6,530 nucleotides of DNA from Gammaproteobacteria bacterium (GTDB lineage: Bacteria; Pseudomonadota; Gammaproteobacteria; Pseudomonadales; Pseudohongiellaceae): the NCBI GenBank assembly GCA_003556835.1, contig PWQG01000232.1, positions 1 to 6,530 of the forward strand, read 5' to 3'. The notes beneath the pieces were generated by a model that saw only the letters and a program-made list of their open reading frames with translations, searched no databases and was not told the DNA's origin. Shown piece after piece: positions 1 to 6,530 of the stretch (the first letter of the stretch is position 1; each line of letters opens with the position of its first letter). The position numbers and the translations under genes are program-made.

Positions 1-1
1 C

Positions 2-961
2 ACCGGGATCTACACCTATATCTGGCTGGTCAGCAACCGCAAGCCCGACGAGCGCAAGGGCAAGGTGCAGCTTATCGACGGCACCCGCCACTACCGCAAG
101 ATGAGAAAAAGCCTGGGCAACAAGCGCAACGAGCTGGGCGATGAGCACATCGAAGAGCTGACCCGCCTCTACGCCGACTTCACCGATGGCGCCACCTGCC
201 AGGTGGGTGCGAATGGCGAGCAGAGCGAGCGGGTCTGCTCGAAGGTGTTCGACAACCGGGACTTCGGCTATCTGAAAGTCACCGTGGAGCGCCCCCTGCG
301 GCTCAACTTCCAGGCCAGCGCCGAGCGCATAGAAAGCCTCTGGCAGGAAACCGCCTTCGTCAATCTTGCCAGGAGCAAGAAGCGCAAGAACCCGACCGAG
401 GCGGAAGCCGAGGTCAAGGCCGGCGAGGCCACCCAGCAGAGCATGATCAACATCCTCCGGGGGATGAGCGACCACCTCTACAACGACCGCGCCGAATTCG
501 AACCGCGACTCAAGGCCGCCTTCAAGGACGCCGGCGAGAAACTGCCCGCGCCGATCAAGAAGGCCATCCTCAATGCCCTGTCCGAGCGCGACCCCGAGGC
601 TGACATCTGCCGGGACAGCAAGGGCAACCCCGAGCCGGATACCGAACTGCGCGATACCGAGATCGTGCCGCTGCCCGCCGATATCCCGCTGCCACTTCCG
701 ATCGGCTACGACAAGGACGCCGACAACAGCCAGCTGCTTGATCTGGTCCGCGATCACTGCGAGGACTACCTGGCCCGCGAGGTGCTGCCCTTCGTCGAGG
801 ACGCCTGGATCGACCACGAAAAAACGAAGGTGGGCTACGAGATCCCCATCAACCGGCATTTCTATGTCTACGAACCGCCCCGGCCGCTGGAGGAGATCGA
901 GCAGGATATCCAGAGCCTGGAAGGGGAAATTCTGGACATGCTGAAAAAGGTGACCGCATGA
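2..961 (+). CDS. hsdM: Type I restriction-modification methyltransferase subunit HsdM, C-terminal part (5' truncated by window edge)
   Basis: This is the M subunit of a type I restriction-modification enzyme, an S-adenosylmethionine-dependent N6-adenine methyltransferase that works with HsdS to mark host DNA. The frame is open from base 2 without a start, so the gene begins outside the window. The visible 319 residues open with TGIYTYIWLVSNRKP and RKGKVQLIDG, followed by MRKSLGNKRNEL, which is the conserved end of the HsdM catalytic domain. The AdoMet-binding and NPPF catalytic motifs should lie upstream and cannot be checked. Further on, DFGYLKVTVERPLR, ELRDTE, YLAREVLPFVEDAWID and KTKVGYEIPINRHFYVY are typical HsdM C-terminal signatures. 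The gene ends with a short charged helical stretch. Its stop overlaps the next start by four bases (ATGA at 958). GC content is high, like hsdS and unlike the Hachiman genes. The identification is from recalled family motifs and is strong. Confidence 0.93.
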   Translation, partial: TGIYTYIWLVSNRKPDERKGKVQLIDGTRHYRKMRKSLGNKRNELGDEHIEELTRLYADFTDGATCQVGANGEQSERVCSKVFDNRDFGYLKVTVERPLRLNFQASAERIESLWQETAFVNLARSKKRKNPTEAEAEVKAGEATQQSMINILRGMSDHLYNDRAEFEPRLKAAFKDAGEKLPAPIKKAILNALSERDPEADICRDSKGNPEPDTELRDTEIVPLPADIPLPLPIGYDKDADNSQLLDLVRDHCEDYLAREVLPFVEDAWIDHEKTKVGYEIPINRHFYVYEPPRPLEEIEQDIQSLEGEILDMLKKVTA

Positions 962-1512
962 GCGCGGGCGAGCTGATCCTCTACCGCAGCGAGGATGGCC
1001 GGGCGGAAATCCGGCTCCGGGCCGAGGGCGACACCGTCTGGCTGACCCAGGCGGAGCTGGCCGAGCTGTTCGACACCACCAAGCAGAGTATCAGCCTCCA
1101 TATCCGTAACACACTGAAAGAAGGCGAGTTATCTGAAGCGGAAGTTGTCAAGGAAAACTTGACAACTGCCGCCGACGGGAAGCGTTACCGTGTGAAGTGG
1201 TACAGCCTGCCCATGATTCTGGCCGTGGGCTACCGGGTGCGCTCCCCCCGGGGCACCCAGTTTCGCCAGTGGGCCACCGCCCATCTGGAGGAATACCTGG
1301 TCAAGGGCTTCGTCATGGACGACCAGCGCCTGAAGGAGCCCGGCGGCTGGGACTACTTCGACGAGCTCCTGGCCCGTATCCGCGACATCCGCGCCTCGGA
1401 GAAGCGCTTCTACCACAAGGTGCGCGATCTGTTCGCCCTGACCAGCGATTATTGCTCCGATGACCGCGACCTCCTCCGGCCTAGATTGATGAACGGGGAG
1501 ATGCCGGTATGA
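958..1512 (+). CDS. rhuM: RhuM-family protein, N-terminal half only (truncated)
   Basis: This is a RhuM-type protein (Virulence_RhuM family). The family is named after a Salmonella pathogenicity-island gene, is often found between type I restriction genes, and has no settled biochemical function. The 184 residues show the family N-terminus: a helix-turn-helix-like stretch at about 28-50 (WLTQAELAELFDTTKQSISLHI), then VVKENLTTAADGKRYRVKWYSL at about 63-84, then AVGYRVRSPRGTQFRQWAT and ASEKRFYHKVRDLFALTSDY up to residue 165. From memory, family members are about 330-350 residues and continue past this point with a conserved block containing VQNKLH. Here that block is missing. It is replaced by a 19-residue tail (166-184) that I do not recognise. 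The start is supported by an AAGG at 947-950 and the overlap with the hsdM stop. The truncation coincides with the left edge of the Hachiman cassette. It may be a broken gene or a surviving DNA-binding domain. Confidence 0.85.
   Translation: MSAGELILYRSEDGRAEIRLRAEGDTVWLTQAELAELFDTTKQSISLHIRNTLKEGELSEAEVVKENLTTAADGKRYRVKWYSLPMILAVGYRVRSPRGTQFRQWATAHLEEYLVKGFVMDDQRLKEPGGWDYFDELLARIRDIRASEKRFYHKVRDLFALTSDYCSDDRDLLRPRLMNGEMPV
1143..1167. repeat. Perfect 10-bp inverted repeat (hairpin) inside rhuM
   Basis: The arms AGTTGTCAAG (1143-1152) and CTTGACAACT (1158-1167) are exact reverse complements around the 5-base loop GAAAA. In RNA they would form a stable stem-loop; in DNA they could be an operator-like palindrome. 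It lies within codons for the conserved VVKENLTT stretch of RhuM, so coding constraint may explain part of it. No T-tract follows, so it is not an ordinary terminator. The structure is seen directly; any function is unknown. Confidence 0.5.
1495..1500 (+). promoter_or_regulatory. Shine-Dalgarno site for hamA
   Basis: GGGGAG lies 8 bases before the ATG at 1509. It supports that start over others: an in-frame stop (TAG at 1482) lies close upstream, and no other ATG is in frame nearby. The site sits in the unrecognised tail of the truncated rhuM, so hamA translation can be both coupled and independently initiated. Confidence 0.6.
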
Positions 1513-2303
1513 TCGCCGTTGGGACTGAGTGCTATAGCCATGGAGCCTTGCCGTCTACCGGAACCGGTCGCTCGTGGAACGAGGAAGAATTGGAGACAGC
1601 AATCAGCGGCCAGGTTTCTGCGCTAGTCTTCGATGAACAGGGCAACGCTGACATTCAACAGTTGCTGGCTGGAGTCGCGGAAACCTTTTTCGAGCAAGAG
1701 CAACTCGCCCAGGCATTGTCCGCTCCCGAAGATGTTGAGGACTGGCGGGTTGGCGAAGCCATTGCCGAAACCTATCTGAGTAAACATAGGGGTTGCCTGT
1801 TTCCCTGGCCGGACGGCCGAGACGAGCGCAAGAGTGGCTCGAGTCTGCCAGGGGCAGATCTGGTGGGTGTTCAACAGGATGAACATGGCGACCGCTTTGT
1901 CTTTGGAGAGGTAAAAACGTCCGGTGAAGCCAGATACCCGCCCGGTGCAGTTTACGGTCGGACCGGGCTGAAGCAGCAATTAGAAGACTTGCGGGACAGC
2001 GAGAGCATTCGCAACGACCTGTTCAGATACCTGGGGCACCGCGCCAAGAATGCGGCCTGGCAGGATAGGTTCAAGGCCGCCAGCAAGCGTTATCTCAACA
2101 ATACGTCGGACGTTCAGCTTTTCGGCGTGTTGGTGCGCGATGTCGAGCCGCACGTGGACGACGTGCGCGTGCGGGTTGATAAACTTGGCAACGGCTGTCC
2201 GGCTGGCACAAAGGTCGAACTGCTTGCCTTGTATTTGCCAGCCGACGCAATCGGCAGCCTAGCGGCGCAGGCGCTTGCGACGCAGGAAGGGGGTGGTGCA
2301 TGA
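1509..2303 (+). CDS. hamA: Hachiman defence system effector nuclease HamA (DUF1837)
   Basis: HamA is the effector of the Hachiman anti-phage system. In studied systems it is a nuclease held by the HamB helicase and released or activated when HamB senses damaged or foreign DNA, after which cellular DNA is degraded. The 264 residues carry the DUF1837 hallmark: acidic residues in WRVGEAIAETYL (E83, E87), then SLPGADLVG with D117, then VFGEVKTSGE with E134 and K136. Together these form a PD-(D/E)XK nuclease core that appears intact. The region around 180-215 (FKAASKRYLNN, then QLFGVLVRDVEPHVDD) and the strand near 236-243 (VELLALYLP) fit the rest of the domain. Length is near that expected for the family. 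No signal peptide or membrane segment is seen, so it should be cytoplasmic. The gene overlaps the truncated rhuM by ATGA at its start and hamB by ATGA at its end. The pairing with a large Ski2-like helicase makes the assignment firm. Confidence 0.9.
   Translation: MIAVGTECYSHGALPSTGTGRSWNEEELETAISGQVSALVFDEQGNADIQQLLAGVAETFFEQEQLAQALSAPEDVEDWRVGEAIAETYLSKHRGCLFPWPDGRDERKSGSSLPGADLVGVQQDEHGDRFVFGEVKTSGEARYPPGAVYGRTGLKQQLEDLRDSESIRNDLFRYLGHRAKNAAWQDRFKAASKRYLNNTSDVQLFGVLVRDVEPHVDDVRVRVDKLGNGCPAGTKVELLALYLPADAIGSLAAQALATQEGGGA
2284..2293 (+). promoter_or_regulatory. Shine-Dalgarno site for hamB
   Basis: AGGAAGGGGG lies just before the ATG at 2300, inside the last codons of hamA. The purine-rich run at ribosome-binding distance together with the ATGA overlap indicates translational coupling, which would keep nuclease and helicase in balance. 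Confidence 0.6.
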
Positions 2304-5300
2304 CCATTTCCACTGCCGCGCTACAAAATCTTCAGTCCCATTGGGCGCTCAGAGCGATTCCCAAAGCTGATCGTATTCGAGCGGCTGAAGTGGTCAATGA
2401 GCGGCTGGTTCGGCAGGCGGTTGGCCGTCAGATCACTTTTTCCTTTGCGGAAGATGAAGCAGACGAAGGACTTATGGAGCGTGTCGCCCTGGCCTATGAA
2501 ATAGCCGCAATTGAGGGCCTGGATGCCCTAAGCCGCCCCGCTGGCGGTGATAATCGTCTGCGAGGTCAAACTGCGGCCGCCTCGCATCACGCCTTTGACG
2601 TTCGTCGTTTAGCGCCGATACCGGAAAACACGGAAGAACGTATTTTCCATGTGCTGCAACTGGCTGCCGTTGCCTATTGCGGTGATCGTTGGTCAGACCT
2701 GCGGCGCTGGTTCACGGAAAAAAGAGCTGCGGTTGTGGTGCCGTCGGTGGCGGGTGTGCCGTGGGACAGACGGCTGCTCTACCGTTTGTTCGACTGCTGG
2801 GTACGACTGTTCCGCAAGGATGGTTGGGATGACCTTGATCGCATCCGTGAAATTATCGCTGGACTGCGGGAAGACCAGAGAACGCATGAGAAAGCGCGCC
2901 TGAGCAATGGTTCCGAGGTGGAAGACAGGACCATCGCCCTGCGGCTGATCGGTCTCTATCACTGGGCGAAGGCGACGGAAATCCTTGCGGAATACATGTT
3001 GCAAGGGCAATCCCCTACCGTCTTTGGTGATCTCGACAAGCATTTTGAATCGGCCATCAAGGCTGCAACTGCATCTGGCGATGCGCGGCACGAAATGATC
3101 TTGCGCTGGCTTCATGCCGCTGCCCGGATCATGGTCACGAACTCCCTGTGGTGGGGCACTCGAACCGTCAATTCCCGTGTGTCGGCCTTCGTCAAGACGC
3201 TGACCAAACGAGAGCACCAGGCGATGTTCGAACTACTGCCACCGCAACGTGCCGCTCTGCTGGAACAGGGCCTTCTTGATCAGGCTAAAACCGCGATCGT
3301 GGTAGACATGCCGACCTCCGGTGGCAAAACATTGCTGGCGCAGTTCCGGATTCTCCAGGCGCTCAATCAGTTTGATGTGCCCGGCAACCCTGGGTGGGTC
3401 GCTTACGTCGCACCGACCAGGGCGTTGACCGCGCAAATCACGCGACGGTTGCGGCGTGACTTCGAGCCGATCGGCCTGCGGGTTGAACAACTCAGTGGGG
3501 CGGTAGAGGTTGATGCTTTCGAGGAGGAGCTTCTTACCGACCAGGAAAAGCCGTTCGATGTGCTGGTTGCGACACCGGAAAAGCTTTCGCTGGTCATCCG
3601 TAACAAGAACGTGCCGCGTCCGCTTGCGCTTGTTGTGATGGACGAAGCGCACAATCTCGAAACGGAGGCCAGAGGGCTGCGAATTGAGTTTCTTCTTGCC
3701 ACCATCAAGCGGGATTGTCTCCGAGCCAATTTCCTGTTGTTGATGCCTTATGTCGAGAGCAGCGAGACTGTAGCACGATGGCTTGCGGATGATATCAATG
3801 CGGGCAGCGCTATTAGTTTCGGTACCACCGCCTGGAAACCCAACGAACGGATAATCGGGCTTTACCGTGCGGTCGCAGATGACAGCGAACGTGCGGGATG
3901 GCGGCTTGAGTACGAGACGCTGACCGTCACCGAAAGGGCGATGAGGTTGCGCGGCACGCATCGTGCGGGCGATTGCAGACCGATAGATGTACCGAAAAGC
4001 GAAGTGTTGGGCAGTGGGCAGCAAAAAGGATTTGGCGTGCAGACGGCCGCTATGGCCACCCTCATGTCTGGACGCGGTACGAGTATTGCCATTGGTCGAG
4101 ATCCAAGAATGGCTTGGTCAATGGCGCGCCATGCCGCTGAGAGTGCGCCGCAGTTTGATGTTGTACCTGACGATGTGAAACTGGTTCAGGATTTTCTCAA
4201 GACAGAAGTCAGTCAAAGTTTCGAGCTAATAAAGATGCTTGACCATGGGGTTGGCGTCCACCATGCGGGACTGTCGGATGAAATTCGTACGCTTATGGAG
4301 TGGCTCGCGGAGTCTGGCCATCTGCGCGTTTTGTGCGCCACATCGACTATTGCTCAGGGAATCAATTTCCCGGTCTCTTCTATTTTTCTTGCTTCCCGTT
4401 CATTTCCAATGGGACGACGGTCGGTCGAAATGTCGCCACGGGAATTCTGGAACCTCGCTGGTCGGGCTGGGCGAATCGGGCATGACAGTGTGGGCGTTAT
4501 CGGCCTTGCAGAGGGCAAGGATAGGGACGCGACCATTGAGTTTGTCAGCAAGAACACCGGTGCTCTTGCGTCACGCTTGACGGCGCTGCTCGATGAATTA
4601 GCAAACCAGGGTGAGCTCAACAACCTCGAGGCAGTTCTTTGGAAAGATCAATGGGAGGATTTTCGCTGCTATATCGCCCACCTTTGGGCAGAAAAGAAGA
4701 ACCTTGATGCAGTGTTGGCCGAGTCTGATCAGTTTCTTCGGAAGACCTATGGCTACACGACCCTGCGTAATGATCCCGCGCAACGGGACAAGGCCGATGC
4801 TTTACTTAATGCCACGAAAAACTATGCCCGCAAGCTGGCTGATATGCCAGGCTCGGCGGAACTGGCCGATTTGACCGGTTTTTCGCCTGAAGGCGTGCAA
4901 AAAGCGATGAGCGGCATGCGGAACCTCGAAGAGCAGTTGAGACCTGATGACTGGGCGCCGGAAAGCTTGTTTGGAGATGCAGGCCGCATGGCGGACCTGT
5001 TCGGGGTCATGCTCAAGGTTCCCCAGTTGAAACATCAGTTGGAGGAAATAGGTGGTGATGGATTCGACCATGCCCATTTATCCAACATCACACGTGACTG
5101 GGTGAATGGCGTGCGGCTGGAAGACATAGCGAAAACCTATTTTTCACAAAATAACGAGCGGTCGGAAACCGAGGCGTTCACCGATGCCTGCAAGGCGATC
5201 TATCGCGCTATTGTCAATAACGGCACTTGGGGTGTGTCGGCGTTGAGTCGTGTATCGGGGATGGACTTTGAAAGGATGACCGAGGCTGAGCGCCGCCGCA

Positions 5301-5578
5301 TCAATGCGCTGCCTGCCATGATTTATCACGGCGTCCGTACGGAAGATGCGGTGTTGATGCGGATGAACTCTGCTCCTCGAAGTGTATCCGAGAATCTCGG
5401 CTCGCTCTATCGCGAAATTTATGGCGGTAAAGACGAACGATATTCTGTCGGGAAGGCCCGTGAATTCCTCAAAAACATGTCCCATAAAGATTGGAGCAGT
5501 GCAATGCCGGAGCAGGCCCCCCTAAGTGGAGCCGGTTACAAGAGAGTATGGGAGATTCTTTCCGGGGAGGGTTCTTGA
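2300..5578 (+). CDS. hamB: Hachiman defence system helicase HamB (Ski2-like SF2 DEAH-box)
   Basis: HamB is the ATP-dependent helicase partner and DNA sensor of HamA. The 1092-residue protein has about 330 residues of helical N-terminal region without a motif I recognise, then a complete SF2 helicase core. Motif I is PTSGGKT (338-344), Ia APTRAL (371-376), Ib VATPEKL (423-429) and II DEAH (448-451). After the second RecA domain begins, HHAGLSDEIRTLMEW (654-668) and motif V ATSTIAQGINFPVS (680-693) are followed by motif VI NLAGRAGRIG (718-727) with arginines R722 and R725. This layout is Ski2-like. The usual SAT of motif III is replaced by LLMPY (480-484). The C-terminal ~350 residues are helical and probably contact HamA or DNA. 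No membrane segment is seen. The gene starts in a 4-base overlap with hamA and ends two bases before the GTG that could open the next small frame. All core motifs are intact, so an active enzyme is expected. Confidence 0.92.
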   Translation: MTISTAALQNLQSHWALRAIPKADRIRAAEVVNERLVRQAVGRQITFSFAEDEADEGLMERVALAYEIAAIEGLDALSRPAGGDNRLRGQTAAASHHAFDVRRLAPIPENTEERIFHVLQLAAVAYCGDRWSDLRRWFTEKRAAVVVPSVAGVPWDRRLLYRLFDCWVRLFRKDGWDDLDRIREIIAGLREDQRTHEKARLSNGSEVEDRTIALRLIGLYHWAKATEILAEYMLQGQSPTVFGDLDKHFESAIKAATASGDARHEMILRWLHAAARIMVTNSLWWGTRTVNSRVSAFVKTLTKREHQAMFELLPPQRAALLEQGLLDQAKTAIVVDMPTSGGKTLLAQFRILQALNQFDVPGNPGWVAYVAPTRALTAQITRRLRRDFEPIGLRVEQLSGAVEVDAFEEELLTDQEKPFDVLVATPEKLSLVIRNKNVPRPLALVVMDEAHNLETEARGLRIEFLLATIKRDCLRANFLLLMPYVESSETVARWLADDINAGSAISFGTTAWKPNERIIGLYRAVADDSERAGWRLEYETLTVTERAMRLRGTHRAGDCRPIDVPKSEVLGSGQQKGFGVQTAAMATLMSGRGTSIAIGRDPRMAWSMARHAAESAPQFDVVPDDVKLVQDFLKTEVSQSFELIKMLDHGVGVHHAGLSDEIRTLMEWLAESGHLRVLCATSTIAQGINFPVSSIFLASRSFPMGRRSVEMSPREFWNLAGRAGRIGHDSVGVIGLAEGKDRDATIEFVSKNTGALASRLTALLDELANQGELNNLEAVLWKDQWEDFRCYIAHLWAEKKNLDAVLAESDQFLRKTYGYTTLRNDPAQRDKADALLNATKNYARKLADMPGSAELADLTGFSPEGVQKAMSGMRNLEEQLRPDDWAPESLFGDAGRMADLFGVMLKVPQLKHQLEEIGGDGFDHAHLSNITRDWVNGVRLEDIAKTYFSQNNERSETEAFTDACKAIYRAIVNNGTWGVSALSRVSGMDFERMTEAERRRINALPAMIYHGVRTEDAVLMRMNSAPRSVSENLGSLYREIYGGKDERYSVGKAREFLKNMSHKDWSSAMPEQAPLSGAGYKRVWEILSGEGS

Positions 5579-5583
5579 GGTGG
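5564..5583 (+). promoter_or_regulatory. Two tandem ribosome-binding sites at the hamB/small-ORF junction
   Basis: GGGGAGGG (5564-5571) sits 8 bases before an in-frame GTG at 5580, and GAGGTGG (5577-5583) sits 8 bases before the ATG at 5592. Both starts open the same small frame, so its true N-terminus is ambiguous by four residues. This is the only gene junction in the window that is not an ATGA overlap. Confidence 0.45.
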
Positions 5584-5591
5584 CAGCTAAA

Positions 5592-5816
5592 ATGCCTGAG
5601 ACCAATGTGGACCAGCAGTTGGAATTCAACGAGCGGCCCATCCTCGACGGCGCGGGCAGCATCAGCCGCGACCGCATGGAGCAGATCGCCCACGAGCGCT
5701 ACGAACAGCTCGACGCCCAGCGGCGTCGCAACGAGGCGCTGGAAGCCGATGCCGAGGAGTTGCGGGAGCTGGAGGCGTTGGAGGAGCGGATGAAACGGCA
5801 GGGCGACCAGCCATGA
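5592..5816 (+). CDS. Small ORF resembling the detached C-terminal tail of RhuM
   Basis: This short protein of 74 residues (78 if the GTG at 5580 is used) lies between hamB and hsdS. Residues 10-22 read LEFNERPILDGAG, followed by ISRDRMEQIAHERYEQLDAQRR at 24-45 and an acidic, glutamate- and leucine-rich helix to the end, which could form a coiled coil. From memory, the LxFNE...L..AG.(V/I)S pattern followed by a helix with a Tyr/Phe-Glu and an arginine-rich end matches the C-terminus of full-length RhuM proteins. Base composition is GC-rich like hsdM and unlike adjacent hamB, so it belongs with the flanking operon. Its stop overlaps the hsdS start by four bases, the same junction a full rhuM would be expected to make. 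It may be a remnant kept because it couples translation into hsdS, or a separate small protein family. The frame is very likely genuine; the RhuM relationship is an inference. Confidence 0.7.
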   Translation: MPETNVDQQLEFNERPILDGAGSISRDRMEQIAHERYEQLDAQRRRNEALEADAEELRELEALEERMKRQGDQP

Positions 5817-6530
5817 CGAAGCAACATTACGAAAGCTATAAAGAAACGGGAAACCCATGGCTCGGAAAAGTACCGTCTGACTGGCAGGTATGCCGCGCTG
5901 ATTTTGTCATCGAAAGCCGCAAACTGCAGATCAGCCCGTCCGATCTGGAGAGCAGGGATGTGTACCATTACGCCATTCCCACTGTTCAGGCGACCGGCGC
6001 GGGTGCTGTTGAAGAAGGAGAATCCATTGATAGTGGAAAATTGATTATCAACGAACCTCAAGTTCTGGTCTCGAAGCTCAACCCCCGAAAGGCGACGGTT
6101 ACCATTGCTGAGCCTCACCCAGACTATCTGACGGTTGCCTCCACGGAGTTCGTGCCGCTTACTCCATGGGAAGCCGACCTTAACTACATGTTCTATGTCT
6201 GGAAAAGCCAAAACGTCACGGACCGGCTTTCGTCATTTGTCCAGTCAGTGACACGCAGCCATCAGCGCTGTGACCCAGCGGAGATCACGAAAATAACTTG
6301 GGCATGGCCGAGTGAGGGCGAACAACAAAAAATCGCCGCCTTCCTCGACCGCAAGACCGCCGAGATCGACACCCTGATCGCCAAGAAGCGCCGCCTGCTC
6401 GACCGGCTGGCCGAAAAGCGCACCGCCCTGATCACCCGCGCCGTCACCAAGGGGCTCAACCCTGATGCCCCCATGAAAGACAGCGGCATCGAGTGGCTGG
6501 GGGAGATCCCAGCGCATTGGGACATCGTTC
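5813..6530 (+). CDS. hsdS: Type I restriction-modification specificity subunit HsdS, N-terminal part (3' truncated by window edge)
   Basis: HsdS recognises the bipartite DNA target and anchors HsdM and HsdR. The frame opens at the ATG at 5813, within the upstream stop, and stays open for 239 codons to the window edge. Residues 14-25 (NPWLGKVPSDWQ) are the typical entry to the first target-recognition domain, which runs to about 168 and includes SKLNPRKATV, VASTEFVPL and VTRSHQRCDPAEI. The central conserved helix follows at about 169-215 (EQQKIAAFLDRKTAEID, then AEKRTALITRAVTKGLN). Residues 224-238 (SGIEWLGEIPAHWDI) repeat the WLG-x-(V/I)P-xxW entry motif and begin the second half-site domain, which lies outside the window. 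The first recognition domain is AT-richer (6001-6060, 24/60 G+C) than the central helix (6361-6420, 40/60), as expected from domain exchange. The assignment is strong; the target sequence cannot be predicted. Confidence 0.93.
   Translation, partial: MTKQHYESYKETGNPWLGKVPSDWQVCRADFVIESRKLQISPSDLESRDVYHYAIPTVQATGAGAVEEGESIDSGKLIINEPQVLVSKLNPRKATVTIAEPHPDYLTVASTEFVPLTPWEADLNYMFYVWKSQNVTDRLSSFVQSVTRSHQRCDPAEITKITWAWPSEGEQQKIAAFLDRKTAEIDTLIAKKRRLLDRLAEKRTALITRAVTKGLNPDAPMKDSGIEWLGEIPAHWDIV

Larger units (their letters stand above)
1453..5591 (+). other. Hachiman (hamA-hamB) cassette inserted within rhuM in an hsdM-hsdS operon
   Basis: The segment between the end of recognisable RhuM sequence (about 1452) and the start of the small RhuM-tail-like frame (about 5592) consists of hamA and hamB with almost no other sequence. 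Its GC content is visibly lower than that of both flanks. No transposase, integrase, target-site duplication or convincing terminal repeats were seen, so it looks like a recombinational replacement and not a classical mobile element. Boundaries are approximate and inferred from where RhuM similarity stops and resumes. Confidence 0.65.

Noticed and set aside
1143..1167. The rhuM inverted repeat as a transcription terminator
   Set aside because: There is no following T-tract and it lies in the middle of a coding sequence upstream of tightly coupled genes.
2693..3217. Minus-strand open frame of 174 codons inside hamB
   Set aside because: Its translation has no recognisable features and it overlaps a well-supported gene entirely.
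3233..4024. Long open frame on the minus strand inside hamB (263 codons)
   Set aside because: It lies opposite the helicase core, which has clear conserved motifs on the + strand, and the minus-strand product shows no recognisable domain.
1494..5569. CGGGGAG shared by 1494-1500 and 5563-5569 as possible flanking repeats
   Set aside because: Both copies are parts of ribosome-binding sites, which explains the similarity.
1440..5616. GACCAGC at 1440-1446 and 5610-5616 near the two cassette edges as a possible target-site duplication
   Set aside because: It is only 7 bases, lies somewhat away from the best breakpoints, is in different reading phase on the two sides, and occurs again near 5806. 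Chance is sufficient in GC-rich DNA.
5699..6211. Minus-strand frame of 170 codons across the small ORF and hsdS start
   Set aside because: The + strand here carries the HsdS recognition domain with clear family motifs; the minus frame is a shadow.

Overview
The window looks like part of a bacterial chromosomal defence island, probably from a GC-rich proteobacterium (inferred from base composition and gene style; the species cannot be named). It is almost entirely coding, all on the + strand. Five open frames plus one small frame are packed as a single operon-like unit. No rRNA, tRNA, CRISPR array, insertion sequence, clear promoter or terminator was seen, and no gap reaches 300 bases.

Layout: (1) 2-961, the C-terminal part of a type I restriction-modification HsdM methyltransferase, entering from the left edge; (2) 958-1512, the N-terminal half of a RhuM-family protein, cut off at about half its normal length; (3) 1509-2303, hamA (DUF1837 nuclease), and (4) 2300-5578, hamB (Ski2-like helicase), together a complete Hachiman anti-phage system; (5) 5592-5816, a small GC-rich frame that resembles the missing C-terminal tail of RhuM; (6) 5813-6530, the start of the HsdS specificity subunit, running off the right edge.

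The simplest reading is an ancestral hsdM-rhuM-hsdS operon into which a Hachiman cassette was placed inside rhuM. The middle of rhuM was lost and its two ends were left on either side. Base composition supports this. The flanks (sample 541-600, 41/60 G+C; 5641-5700, 43/60) are much richer in GC than a Hachiman sample (4621-4680, 29/60). Four gene junctions (958, 1509, 2300, 5813) are ATGA stop/start overlaps, so methylation, Hachiman and specificity subunits are probably made from one message with coupled translation.

Together the locus would layer two defences. The type I enzyme (HsdR is not in view) marks self DNA and cuts foreign DNA. HamAB monitors DNA integrity and degrades DNA when triggered. 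A link in which restriction-generated or phage-generated DNA ends activate HamAB is plausible but is only an inference.
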